Below, piece after piece: positions 1-8,899 of a stretch of 64,000 nt of DNA. Source of the DNA: Paenibacillus sp. NAIST15-1 (GTDB lineage: Bacteria > Bacillota > Bacilli > Paenibacillales > Paenibacillaceae); assembly GCF_001894745.1 (NCBI RefSeq), contig NZ_BBYF01000002.1, positions 744,001 to 808,000 of the forward strand, given 5' to 3'. Every line of letters begins with the position of its first letter. Within the stretch, counting starts at the first letter, position 1. The notes under the pieces were generated by a model. The model was not told the origin of the DNA and ran no database searches. It saw only the letters and a program-made list of their open reading frames with translations. A program made the translations under genes and the position numbers.

Positions 1-2942
1 ACAAACTCCGACAAGATCTGCTGCGGATCACCACGGAACTATTACAAATCAGTGAAGCGGAAGTATCTGCTACGGATGAGATCAACGAGTATGGACTGGA
101 TCAGATAGGTTTGACCAATCTGGCCGGACGGATGAGTGAAATTTTGAATTTGGAGTTATCCGCCACCCTCTTCTCCGACTACGGGTCATTGGATGGGGTT
201 GCTCAATATTTGGTTGGTACTTATCCGGCTGCACTCCGCCGCCTCTATCACGAACCGGAAGGTCGCGTGCAGCTGGAAACGGGGATCGAGGCATCCATAT
301 CCCTAGAAGAAATCGCCTTTACCCTGCAAAGGCGGGAAGTGATGGAAGAGCGTTTGGCAATTATCGCATCGGATATTGATGAATTGCGGGATAAATTAAT
401 GGGTTTCCTGGAGGATAAGACTGATATTCCGGGTTTATTTATGAGCATCCCCCAAAGTGAAGGTATTTCCAGGTTTTTAATGGACGGAGAAGAAGGTATG
501 GAGTTTGTGAACCAGTTGTTCCGGAACCGGAAGCTTGCCAAGCTGGCCAGTGTTTGGGTGACGGGAGTGGATTTGGACTGGAAATTATTATATTCCGGTT
601 CCTATCCGCGTCGGATTTCCCTGCCCTTGTATCCATTCAAACGGGAACGGTATTGGCTCGACCGCCGATCGCATGGAAAATTCGGGTTAGTTTCAGGGCG
701 GATTCATCCTTTAATTGATAAGCTTCAGCCCGAATTAAGCCTTTGGTCCGAACTGGTTTATCAAAAAACAGTTCAAAGTTCCGAACCGCTGACAAATCAT
801 TATCAAATATTGGGCCGGACACTGTTGCCAGGCATGAGTTGTTTGGAAATGGCATACAGCGCATTTAATCACACCCGGGGAGATAGGAACTTTATTTTAG
901 CGGACGTGAGTTGGCGAAAACCTTGGGTAGAAGGTACGGCGACAGATGTAAGCATCAAGATCACCCATGATAATCAGCGGTTCTTATTCAGGGTCATCAG
1001 CAATAATAATGGACATTCCACGGTTCATGCCCAAGGGGAAATACAACAAATTGAAAAAACTTCTGCTATCGGGCAGCGAATATCCCCGGAGGCTGTAAAA
1101 GGGCGTTGTACCCGGAAGATGGATCGAGAAACGTTGGTAGAGGAATTGAATCGGACTGGACTTGAACTGGGATCGTATTATCAAATTATTCATGAAGTTT
1201 ATGCCAATGATTTCGAAGCATTGGGAAGCATCCGCCTGCCCGAGGCGTTTGAAAATGAAATGGAAGCTTATACGCTGCATCCGGCTATGTTGGAAGGCTG
1301 CCTGCCAATCATTGCGGCTTTCTTTGGCGGTAGTCCCGTTGCGGGACATCATCCTCTGCTTCCGTTTGCTATCAAGGCGGTGGAAGTTCTGCAGCCGGTA
1401 AGGGCTCAAGGTTACGCCTATTTTCAGCTAATAGGGGATAACTGTTTGAATATGGCGATTTTGGATGATTCCGGACAGGTCTGTGTGAAACTGCATAGCC
1501 TGGTGGTCAGGGAAATCACGGATCATTTTGAGTTTCACGGCCAAGGAGAAGGGTTCGTCATTTCGCCGGGAACTCCGGCAACGGAGGCTGTGGATGGGGA
1601 ACGGAAGCCGGTGGATGTTGAGCAACCAGGACAAGCTATCGCCCCCGCGTTACCTGCAACCCGAAGCGAAGATTTGCGGGAAAGTGCCAGAGATTACGTG
1701 CAAAGCCTGTTCGCCAAGATATTAAAAATTAGCAAAAACGATATCAATTCCCGAGAGAATTTCGATAAATATGGCGTTGATTCCATCGTGGGCATGGAGA
1801 TTTCCAAACAGCTTGAACGGGATTTCGGGACATTGCCTGTGACCATATTGATTGAGCATCCCACCATCGAAAAATTAAGCGCATATTTAGTAAGTCATTA
1901 TGGTAACGTCATCGAGGCCCGCGTGAGCATGTGCGCCGGGCCGCAAGTTAGCGAGGGAATATTCACAATTCCCGTGAATCTTTCTTCTGGGGATTCTACG
2001 GGATTCCAGGCACGCGGATCTGATAGGGAGCTTACATCACAATCAGTCGACCCACAAATTGAAATCATGGCGGTCAGTGAACAACTAGTTACAGAGCACA
2101 ATAATTACTGGAAACAAATCCGGTCTAGTGATGGAGGAGCGCCGGAGAAGGTGGATTATCTGAAAGAATATCTGAAACTGGTAGGGAAAGAGCGCGGCCA
2201 AATCGCTCACATGCGGGTGAAAACCAAAAATTCCGCCCGTATGGAAGTAGTAATGGCCGGAGAAGGGAAACCGGTGCTACTGATTCCAGGATTCGGAATG
2301 ACTGCTGCCCAATGGACTTATCAGTTGACCGGATTAGCTCAAAATCATCAGGTGATTGTTATCCATGCGCCTGGGGTTGGATTTAGCGAAGATAACGGGG
2401 ATCTATCCTTCACTGGTTTTTGTAGAACCTATCTGGAAGTTCTCGATGAGCTCGCGATTCAATATCCAATACATGTGATTGGGGCTTCTTGGGGCGGCAT
2501 GGTTGCACAGACTTTTGCTAGAGAATATCCTGACCGGGTGGCTTCGTTAATCCTAACATGCAGTCTGTGTCAGTTGCACATGACCGATCAAAACGAGCTA
2601 AAAGACCGGGTTCGAAAAGATTTCGAGAATATCAACGCTCACCAGTACTACCATTTATTGATGGAAAGTCAGATTACCAACCCGGTAGCCATAAAATATG
2701 CAGAGCAATTTCCGGAAGATGGGTTGTCTACGGTGGGTATCCTGCCCGAAATTTCGGTTCCCACTTTAGTCATCACTGGAAAAGAGGATCTGGGCGTTGA
2801 TATGCAGGAATCCCAATTGATCCGCAAGAGCATTCCGGATTCGCAATATTATGAAATGGAGGGCGCTGGTCATTTTCCGATGCTCACCCATCATCAACAG
2901 TACAATCAGAAAGTGCTCGAGTATCTGGCAAGACAGGAATGA
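1..2942 (+). CDS. trans-AT polyketide synthase, C-terminal part (5' end outside window)
   Basis: The reading frame is open from base 3, so this is the 3' part of a larger megasynthase gene. Domains in order: a carrier-like domain (about 3-230) whose phosphopantetheine motif reads GLDQIG, so the serine is Gln (codon 102-104). Next is a post-ketosynthase linker (about 294-660, ending YPFKRERYW) with no ketosynthase before it. A dehydratase-like double hotdog follows (about 700-1550). Then comes an intact ACP (about 1680-1905) with the serine of GVDSIVG at 1782-1784. Last is an alpha/beta-hydrolase thioesterase (about 2200-2920) with GASWGG (Ser 2487-2489), a later Asp in TGKED and His in GAGHF. 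No AT domain is seen, and the downstream HMGS/ECH pair fits a trans-AT system. The thioesterase would release the finished polyketide. The product is unknown. Confidence 0.9.
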   Translation, partial: KLRQDLLRITTELLQISEAEVSATDEINEYGLDQIGLTNLAGRMSEILNLELSATLFSDYGSLDGVAQYLVGTYPAALRRLYHEPEGRVQLETGIEASISLEEIAFTLQRREVMEERLAIIASDIDELRDKLMGFLEDKTDIPGLFMSIPQSEGISRFLMDGEEGMEFVNQLFRNRKLAKLASVWVTGVDLDWKLLYSGSYPRRISLPLYPFKRERYWLDRRSHGKFGLVSGRIHPLIDKLQPELSLWSELVYQKTVQSSEPLTNHYQILGRTLLPGMSCLEMAYSAFNHTRGDRNFILADVSWRKPWVEGTATDVSIKITHDNQRFLFRVISNNNGHSTVHAQGEIQQIEKTSAIGQRISPEAVKGRCTRKMDRETLVEELNRTGLELGSYYQIIHEVYANDFEALGSIRLPEAFENEMEAYTLHPAMLEGCLPIIAAFFGGSPVAGHHPLLPFAIKAVEVLQPVRAQGYAYFQLIGDNCLNMAILDDSGQVCVKLHSLVVREITDHFEFHGQGEGFVISPGTPATEAVDGERKPVDVEQPGQAIAPALPATRSEDLRESARDYVQSLFAKILKISKNDINSRENFDKYGVDSIVGMEISKQLERDFGTLPVTILIEHPTIEKLSAYLVSHYGNVIEARVSMCAGPQVSEGIFTIPVNLSSGDSTGFQARGSDRELTSQSVDPQIEIMAVSEQLVTEHNNYWKQIRSSDGGAPEKVDYLKEYLKLVGKERGQIAHMRVKTKNSARMEVVMAGEGKPVLLIPGFGMTAAQWTYQLTGLAQNHQVIVIHAPGVGFSEDNGDLSFTGFCRTYLEVLDELAIQYPIHVIGASWGGMVAQTFAREYPDRVASLILTCSLCQLHMTDQNELKDRVRKDFENINAHQYYHLLMESQITNPVAIKYAEQFPEDGLSTVGILPEISVPTLVITGKEDLGVDMQESQLIRKSIPDSQYYEMEGAGHFPMLTHHQQYNQKVLEYLARQE

Positions 2943-3156
2943 AAGTCCTTAATATTTGAAGATATGAACCCCACTGTAGGTATGAAGTAATAGGCACCTA
3001 AGGAGGCCGGGAGAAACTATTCCTATTGGATCGACCCAATTAGGAGACTACCGGTCTCCACTTCTTGTAAGGTAGAAAGAAAGATGATGATGAAATCATG
3101 AGGAAAAGGAAGAAAATCGGAAGAAACATAGATAGAATAAGGGAGGATTGTTTTTT

Positions 3157-4416
3157 ATGATTTCCGTAGGAATAGAAGCTATAAATGCTTTTGGTGGAAT
3201 GGCATACCTTGATGTAATGGAACTGGCAAATCATCGGGATTTGGACGCTCCAAGATTCAAGAATTTATTGATGAAGGAAAAAGCGGTGGCATTGCCATAT
3301 GAAGATCCGGTTACTTGCGCTGTGAATGCAGCAAAACCAATCATTGATTCTTTATCTGAAAGTGAAAAAAACCGGATTGAGCTAGTGATTACCTGTTCGG
3401 AATCCGGTATTGATTTTGGAAAATCAATGAGCACCTATATTCACCATTACTTGGGATTAAATCGCAATTGCCGTTTATTCGAGTTGAAGCAAGCCTGCTA
3501 TTCTGGAACTGCAGGTCTGCAAATGGCGGTAAATTTCATTTTGTCCCAGACTTCTCCTGGAGCAAAAGCATTGGTTATTGCAAGCGACATTTCACGGTTT
3601 TTGGTTGCTGAAGGTGGAGATGCACTGACGGAAGACTGGTCCTATGCAGAGCCTAGCGGTGGTGCTGGGGCTGTGGCGGTATTAGTTAGTGAACAGCCCT
3701 ATGTATTTCAAGTTGATGTAGGTGCAAACGGTTATTATGGCTTTGAGGTTATGGACACATGCCGTCCTATTCCAGATAGTGAAGCCGGCAATACAGATTT
3801 GTCTTTGATGTCCTATCTCGATTGTTGTGAACAGACATTTCTGGAATATCAAAAAAAGGTTGCTGGAGTGGATTATAGGAATACTTTTAACTATCTTAGC
3901 TTTCATACTCCTTTTGGAGGAATGGTTAAGGGAGCCCATCGCACTATGATGAGAAAAATGGCTAGAGCAAAGCCTGATGAGATTGAAGCAGATTTTGAGA
4001 TGCGTGTAATGCCAGGAGTAATCTACTGCCAACGGGTAGGCAATATAATGGGGGCTACGGTACTTCTTTCTTTGGCAAGTACAATTGATAAAGGTAATTT
4101 TGATACTCCTAAGCGGATTGGATGTTTTTCTTATGGATCCGGATGCTGTTCGGAATTTTATAGTGGAGTTGTTACGAAACAGGGACAGGAACGTTTGCGC
4201 CGCTTCAATATAGAAAAAGAACTGAATGAACGCTACCAACTATCCATGGAAGAATATGAACATTTATTGTTGGAGAGTGGAACGGTAAAATTCGGAACTC
4301 GAAATGTCAAGCTGGATCTGGGATTGATTCCGGGTGCCCTGGATAAAAGCCGTGGAAAACAGAGGCTTGTGCTAGAGGAAATCCGGGAATTTCATCGTGA
4401 GTACAGGTGGATATAA
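3157..4416 (+). CDS. pksG: hydroxymethylglutaryl-CoA synthase of PKS beta-branching (PksG-like)
   Basis: This is a 419-residue HMG-CoA-synthase family protein that closely resembles Bacillus PksG/BaeG along its whole length, judged from memory. It adds an acetyl-derived carbon unit to the beta-ketone of an ACP-bound polyketide, the first step of isoprenoid-like beta-branching. The active-site cysteine lies in QACYSGTAG, with a conserved His in FHTPFGG and the GCFSYGSGC motif near the C-terminus. ATG 3157 has GGGAGG ten bases upstream; the in-frame TTG at 3148 sits too close to that site. It lies about 200 bases after the PKS and is translationally coupled to the next gene. Confidence 0.93.
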   Translation: MISVGIEAINAFGGMAYLDVMELANHRDLDAPRFKNLLMKEKAVALPYEDPVTCAVNAAKPIIDSLSESEKNRIELVITCSESGIDFGKSMSTYIHHYLGLNRNCRLFELKQACYSGTAGLQMAVNFILSQTSPGAKALVIASDISRFLVAEGGDALTEDWSYAEPSGGAGAVAVLVSEQPYVFQVDVGANGYYGFEVMDTCRPIPDSEAGNTDLSLMSYLDCCEQTFLEYQKKVAGVDYRNTFNYLSFHTPFGGMVKGAHRTMMRKMARAKPDEIEADFEMRVMPGVIYCQRVGNIMGATVLLSLASTIDKGNFDTPKRIGCFSYGSGCCSEFYSGVVTKQGQERLRRFNIEKELNERYQLSMEEYEHLLLESGTVKFGTRNVKLDLGLIPGALDKSRGKQRLVLEEIREFHREYRWI

Positions 4417-5180
4417 TGAACTATCAAACGATAAAAGTCAATTTCCAAAACAAGATATGTTACATCCAGATCTATCGTCCGGATGAGAAAAACACAATAA
4501 ATGAACTTCTGATAGAAGAGTGTCATGCTGTTCTGGATCAGTGTGAGGAATCTATAAACATTGTAGTGTTGGAAGGCCTACCGGAAGTGTTTTGCTTTGG
4601 GGCAGATTTTCAGGACATGTACGCAAAATTGTCAAGCGGTCAGCTGGTCGAACCCAAACCGGAACGCTTGTATGATCTTTGGTTGCGATTTGCCACTGGT
4701 CCATACATAACGATTTCACACGTCAGGGGAAAGGTAAATGCCGGGGGGGTTGGGTTTGTTGCTGCCAGTGATATTGTGCTCTCGGATATGACTGCCCAAT
4801 TCAGCCTGTCTGAATTATTATTCGGAGTTTTCCCAGCAGCAGTCTTGCCTTTTTTAATTAGAAGAGTCGGGATTCGTAAAGCTAATTATTTGACGCTTAT
4901 GACCCAACCGTATTCAGTGCAACAGGCACTTGAATGTGGGATGGTTGATGCCTGTGATAACGATAGTCAAGCATTGCTTCGAAAGCACCTACTTCGTTTA
5001 AGACCGCTGTCTAAAAAAGCGATCTTAAGGTATAAAAGGTATATGGGCAGGCTTGATGAGACGCTTGAACTGTCCAAACAATTAGCTGTTGAAGCGAATA
5101 AAGAAGTGTTTTCTGATCCGCAAAACCTTGAAGGCATTCGCAGGTACGTCGAAAAAGGAATATTTCCTTGGGAGAACTGA
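4416..5180 (+). CDS. pksH: enoyl-CoA hydratase-like dehydratase of PKS beta-branching (PksH/ECH1-like)
   Basis: A 254-residue crotonase-fold protein. By recalled comparison it matches PksH (ECH1, dehydration of the HMG-ACP intermediate) rather than PksI (ECH2, decarboxylation). Shared stretches include NTINE.LIEEC, VLEGLPEVFCFGADF, HVRGKVNAGG and FSLSELLFG. The oxyanion-hole regions CFGADF and NAGGVGF are present. ATG 4416 overlaps the HMGS stop by one base (TAATG) and has AGGTGG eight bases upstream; an in-frame ATG at 4407 would add three residues, as in B. subtilis PksH. No ECH2, donor ACP or decarboxylating KS is present in the window, so those parts must lie upstream if the pathway is complete. 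Confidence 0.9.
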   Translation: MNYQTIKVNFQNKICYIQIYRPDEKNTINELLIEECHAVLDQCEESINIVVLEGLPEVFCFGADFQDMYAKLSSGQLVEPKPERLYDLWLRFATGPYITISHVRGKVNAGGVGFVAASDIVLSDMTAQFSLSELLFGVFPAAVLPFLIRRVGIRKANYLTLMTQPYSVQQALECGMVDACDNDSQALLRKHLLRLRPLSKKAILRYKRYMGRLDETLELSKQLAVEANKEVFSDPQNLEGIRRYVEKGIFPWEN

Positions 5181-5348
5181 TTAAGTGACGGAAGTATACG
5201 GTCCGCGCTTCAAGTATTTGAACGTTCACCAAGAGCGGCTGTTTACTGCCGTCAATATAGCTATTACCATTCATCGTCTTTAGTAAGATTTATTTATGCT
5301 CATCTACTTTTGTTCGTTTGGAATGATACCTTTATAAAGGAGAATACC

Positions 5349-6107
5349 TTGAGAATATTTGCTATTTCTGACATACATATAGATTTCCCTGAAAATTACA
5401 ATTGGCTTAAGCAAATATCCTGCGAAGACTACAAAAATGATATTTTGATTCTGGCAGGAGACATTTCTAATCAGATCATACACATAGAGGAGACTTTTAC
5501 AAGCTTAACTGCAAAGTTTTTAAAAGTTTTTTATGTGCCGGGGAATCATGATTTATGGGTAGTGAAAAATGAATATTCTAATTCCATGGAAAAGCTTAGA
5601 GCTATAGAAATAATAGCACAACATACAGGCGTTATTATGGAACCATATAGTATGGAGAACGTTTTGATTGTTCCGCTACTTGGGTGGTACGATTATTCAT
5701 TTGGTAGCCCTAATCAAGAAATTCTAAGTAATTGGGTAGATTTCATCGCTTGCAAATGGCCTTTTGGAAATGATGTAGTCCAAATTACGAAGTATTTCAC
5801 AGACCGAAATCATATCTCTATGCAGAAGGGCGATAGATTTATCATATCATTTTCTCATTTTCTTCCGAGAATAGACTTAATGCCTTACAATATTCCCACG
5901 AGTAAACAATTTCTCTATCCAGTACTCGGAAGTGTGTTGCTTGATAAACAGATACGTGAATTGGGATCTGATTTACATATATATGGACACAGTCATATTA
6001 ACAGAAAAATATGGAAAGATGGAATTCTTTATATTAATAATGCCTATGGGTATCCTTATGAAAAAAGTTACACGCATAGAAAATTATTGTGTGTGCATGA
6101 AATTTAG
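5349..6107 (+). CDS. calcineurin-like metallophosphoesterase
   Basis: A 252-residue protein with the full metallophosphoesterase signature: SDIHID near the N-terminus, GDIS, GNHD and GHSH. These residues build the two-metal site. The start is taken as TTG 5349 because AAAGGAG lies about seven bases upstream; the longer TTG at 5310 has no ribosome binding site. Base composition is AT-rich like the next gene. Metallophosphoesterases of this type are sometimes found next to phosphopantetheinyl transferases in NRPS/PKS clusters. The substrate is unknown; acting on a phosphopantetheine-related molecule is only a guess from context. Confidence 0.85.
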   Translation: MRIFAISDIHIDFPENYNWLKQISCEDYKNDILILAGDISNQIIHIEETFTSLTAKFLKVFYVPGNHDLWVVKNEYSNSMEKLRAIEIIAQHTGVIMEPYSMENVLIVPLLGWYDYSFGSPNQEILSNWVDFIACKWPFGNDVVQITKYFTDRNHISMQKGDRFIISFSHFLPRIDLMPYNIPTSKQFLYPVLGSVLLDKQIRELGSDLHIYGHSHINRKIWKDGILYINNAYGYPYEKSYTHRKLLCVHEI

Positions 6108-6161
6108 TAAACATGTGTTTTCATGTAATAATTTTTGCGGGAAGGCATGGGAGTAGACATA

Positions 6162-6926
6162 ATGAATCCGTATATTGGGGAAATAATTGTTGTAGATTCG
6201 GATAGTGCACTCTATAAATGTAGTGTTTGTTTTTGTAACTATTCTTATATCGTGGGACATTGTGAAGCGAAATCATTTCTCCATGTTGAGGAGTTAGAGT
6301 ATTTTAATAAGTTGAAATTTGAAAATAGAATAAAAAGTTACCTGATCGGAAGATATGTAGCTAAGCGAGCTTTTTTACATCAAACTAGCGAAAATAGCTT
6401 ACAACATGTATATATCAAAAGTGGAGTTTTTGGTCAGCCTGTGTTTGGAAGTCCATTTACGCATAATTTGCAGCTTAGTATAACTCATAGTGGTGATATG
6501 GGAGGGGCAATAGTTTTCCCAGAATCATGTCCGATGGGCATAGACATTGAGTGTATTTCAAATGTCTCTCGAAGTGGATTTATATCGCAAATCACTAACT
6601 CTGAAAAAAGTTTGATTTTCAATTCGCAGTCGGAAAATAGAATGAATGAATCTGGCGTTCTTGCAATAATATGGTCTGCAAAAGAGTCTCTTTCAAAAGT
6701 ATTAAAAACGGGATTGACCGTGCCATTTGAAGTGTTGGAGATAAGTGATATTACAAATGTAGGGGACTATTATATTTGCTATTATAAGAATTTTATCCAA
6801 TACTATACTCTTTCTACTTGCAAAGATGATTATTTATTGTCAATAACTTATCCTAAGAATCTGAAATTACAAAATATCGAACATGTTATTAAGGGATTTC
6901 ATGAGTCTGTGGAAAGTGTAAGATGA
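6162..6926 (+). CDS. 4'-phosphopantetheinyl transferase, Sfp type
   Basis: A 254-residue Sfp/Gsp-family transferase that would convert apo carrier proteins of the adjacent PKS to the holo form using coenzyme A. The Mg-binding motif reads MGIDIE and the second signature reads WSAKESLSKVLKTGL. ITHSG precedes them, as in the family. ATG 6162 is preferred because GGGAG lies eight bases upstream; TTG 6135 and ATG 6147 are in frame but poorly placed. It is the last gene of the cluster before a hairpin. The gene is clearly AT-richer than thyA downstream, which suggests separate ancestry from the housekeeping block. Confidence 0.92.
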   Translation: MNPYIGEIIVVDSDSALYKCSVCFCNYSYIVGHCEAKSFLHVEELEYFNKLKFENRIKSYLIGRYVAKRAFLHQTSENSLQHVYIKSGVFGQPVFGSPFTHNLQLSITHSGDMGGAIVFPESCPMGIDIECISNVSRSGFISQITNSEKSLIFNSQSENRMNESGVLAIIWSAKESLSKVLKTGLTVPFEVLEISDITNVGDYYICYYKNFIQYYTLSTCKDDYLLSITYPKNLKLQNIEHVIKGFHESVESVR

Positions 6927-6970
6927 TGTGAATAATAGAATGTCCATGAATCAAGTTTATCATCCATTAT

Positions 6971-7016
6971 TGTAGGCATGTTTATGTCATGAGTTTGTGA
7001 CAAAAACATGCCTACA
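6971..7016 (+). terminator. stem-loop ending the PKS cluster
   Basis: A perfect 13-bp inverted repeat (6971-6983 with 7004-7016) with a further 5-bp inner stem (6985-6989 with 6998-7002). It has no T-run after it, so it is either a weak or bidirectional terminator or a 3' RNA stabiliser. It marks the boundary between cluster and housekeeping genes. Confidence 0.6.
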
Positions 7017-7179
7017 TTCGTTTCTAGGGACATCATCATATCAACATACCTCAATTTTCCATCAATGATCTGCTACATCTAAACTGTTATATAAAGAAAA
7101 ATGAATATCTCGAAGAACAGTATTATTACGTGTGTAACAGACATAGCTACATAGCTCAAGGAATATTGCACAATTGAAG

Positions 7180-7211
7180 GGCAAGCCTTGCCGCTGATGG
7201 TCAGGCTTGCC
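7180..7211 (+). terminator. hairpin upstream of thyA
   Basis: A 9-bp perfect stem (7180-7188 with 7203-7211) followed by a pyrimidine-rich stretch. It lies in the 388-base gap between the transferase and thyA. Nothing else is evident in that gap apart from this and the 6971 hairpin. Confidence 0.4.
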
Positions 7212-7314
7212 TCTCTTGTCATAATGGAATGGGATACCGATGATTTTTTTACTCTGGAATGGTACACTAGGTAAGATACACTTCAGAACGGTAAGGAAAG
7301 AGAGTGAATAGAGA

Positions 7315-8109
7315 ATGAAATCATATTTGGCATTATTGCAGGATATTTTGGATCATGGCGTGAAAAAAGAAGATCGTACAGGCACAGGTACGATTTCCGT
7401 ATTTGGTCGCCAGCTTCGATTTGACCTAAATGAAGGATTTCCACTCGTAACGACGAAGCGTCTGCATCTTCGTTCGATCATCCATGAGTTGTTGTGGTTC
7501 CTTAGCGGCGATACGAATATCGGCTATTTGAAGGAGAACAAGGTAACGATTTGGGATGAGTGGGCGGACGAGAACGGCAATCTTGGTCCTGTATACGGCT
7601 CGCAATGGCGGAACTGGGAAACGAAAGACGGTCGTACGATTGACCAGATCGCGAATGTGATTGAGCAAATTAAGACGAATCCGGATTCCCGCCGGTTGCT
7701 CGTATCCGCGTGGAATGTAGGTGAGGTCGATCAGATGAAGCTGCCTCCATGCCATTATTCCTTCCAATTCTATGTGGCAGATGGCAAGTTGAGCTGCTTG
7801 TTGAACATGCGCTCTGTGGATACGTTCCTTGGTTTGCCTTTCAACATTGCAAGCTATGCGCTGTTAACGCATATGGTGGCGCAGCAATGTGATTTGGAAG
7901 TAGGCGAGTTCGTCTGGAGCGGTGGAGACGTTCATATTTACTCGAATCATCTGGAACAGGTGAATACGCAGTTGCAGCGCGATCCATTGCCGCTTCCGAA
8001 GCTGGTCATTAAGCGCAAGCCAGAATCAATCTTTGATTACCGCTTTGAGGACTTTGAGTTCGAAGGCTACGAATATCATCCAGCAATCAAAGCGCCTGTC
8101 GCTGTGTAA
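7315..8109 (+). CDS. thyA: thymidylate synthase
   Basis: At 264 residues this has exactly the usual length of ThyA, which methylates dUMP to dTMP using 5,10-methylene-tetrahydrofolate. Family landmarks are present: the N-terminal RTGTGT, the catalytic cysteine in [12 protein letters not shown], the [13 protein letters not shown] stretch and the C-terminal APVAV. It is followed within 90 bases by dihydrofolate reductase, which regenerates the folate it consumes; the two form the common thyA-dfr pair. Confidence 0.98.
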   Translation: MKSYLALLQDILDHGVKKEDRTGTGTISVFGRQLRFDLNEGFPLVTTKRLHLRSIIHELLWFLSGDTNIGYLKENKVTIWDEWADENGNLGPVYGSQWRNWETKDGRTIDQIANVIEQIKTNPDSRRLLVSAWNVGEVDQMKLPPCHYSFQFYVADGKLSCLLNMRSVDTFLGLPFNIASYALLTHMVAQQCDLEVGEFVWSGGDVHIYSNHLEQVNTQLQRDPLPLPKLVIKRKPESIFDYRFEDFEFEGYEYHPAIKAPVAV

Positions 8110-8194
8110 TCGAAGGTTGTTGTGCAATAACGCGCACGAATATTACATTCGACTTCTGTGACTCTGCTAAGAACGATCGAAGGAGGAATTGAAA

Positions 8195-8680
8195 TTGTCG
8201 ATTACGATGATATGGGCGATGGACGAACAACGGCTTATTGGCAAGGACAATGGAATGCCGTGGCATCTACCGAATGATATGAAGTTTTTCCGAGAGAATA
8301 CAAAAGGCAAGACTGTTGTGATGGGACGCAAAACGTATGATTCGCTGAACGGAGCACTGCCGAAACGGCGCAATCTTGTCTTGACGCGCAACCCAGCGTG
8401 GCGTACAGATGACGCTGAGGTGATCTCGGACATCACTTCCGTGCTTGAGCTTGCTCAAGATGAAGAAGTGATGATTATTGGCGGAGCCCAAATTTATAAT
8501 TTGTTTATGCCGTATGCGGACAAGCTGCTTGTTACGCGAATCGCGCAGACATTCGAGGGCGACGAGCATTTCCCAGAATACGATGAGCGTGTATGGGAGC
8601 TTGAGTGGGAAGAGTCAGGAATCGTTGATGAGAAGAATGAATACGATCATCTGTTCCAATCTTTTGTACGCAAAAAATAA
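8195..8680 (+). CDS. dfrA: dihydrofolate reductase
   Basis: A 161-residue DHFR that reduces dihydrofolate to tetrahydrofolate with NADPH. Visible landmarks are IWAMDEQRLIGKDNGMPWHLP with the acidic D of NDMKFF, GRKTYDS and VMIIGGAQIY. TTG 8195 is chosen because AGGAGG (8181-8186) lies eight bases upstream; TTG 8189 is only two bases from it. It is probably cotranscribed with thyA. Confidence 0.97.
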   Translation: MSITMIWAMDEQRLIGKDNGMPWHLPNDMKFFRENTKGKTVVMGRKTYDSLNGALPKRRNLVLTRNPAWRTDDAEVISDITSVLELAQDEEVMIIGGAQIYNLFMPYADKLLVTRIAQTFEGDEHFPEYDERVWELEWEESGIVDEKNEYDHLFQSFVRKK

Positions 8681-8899
8681 TTGAGATCGTAAATGTGTTG
8701 ATGTGCTATTGTGTGAAGAAATGCAAATGATTTGTTCATGACTCCATTGGAATATAGGCGTAAATTGAGTAGGATAGGTTGAAAAACATGTCGAAGAGTG
8801 CAATGAATGTCTGCATGAAAATCCATGAAACCGCAACAAAAGAATGACCTATCGACCTTACTCATACAAATATACGGATGGACGGATGGAGGAAATCGC

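Noticed and set aside
3682-4239. 185-residue open frame on the minus strand inside the HMGS gene
   Set aside because: It lies wholly inside a gene with full family similarity on the other strand, has no recognised domain and no plausible ribosome site.
5310-5348. Upstream extension of the metallophosphoesterase
   Set aside because: TTG 5310 has no ribosome site, while TTG 5349 has AAAGGAG at the right distance.
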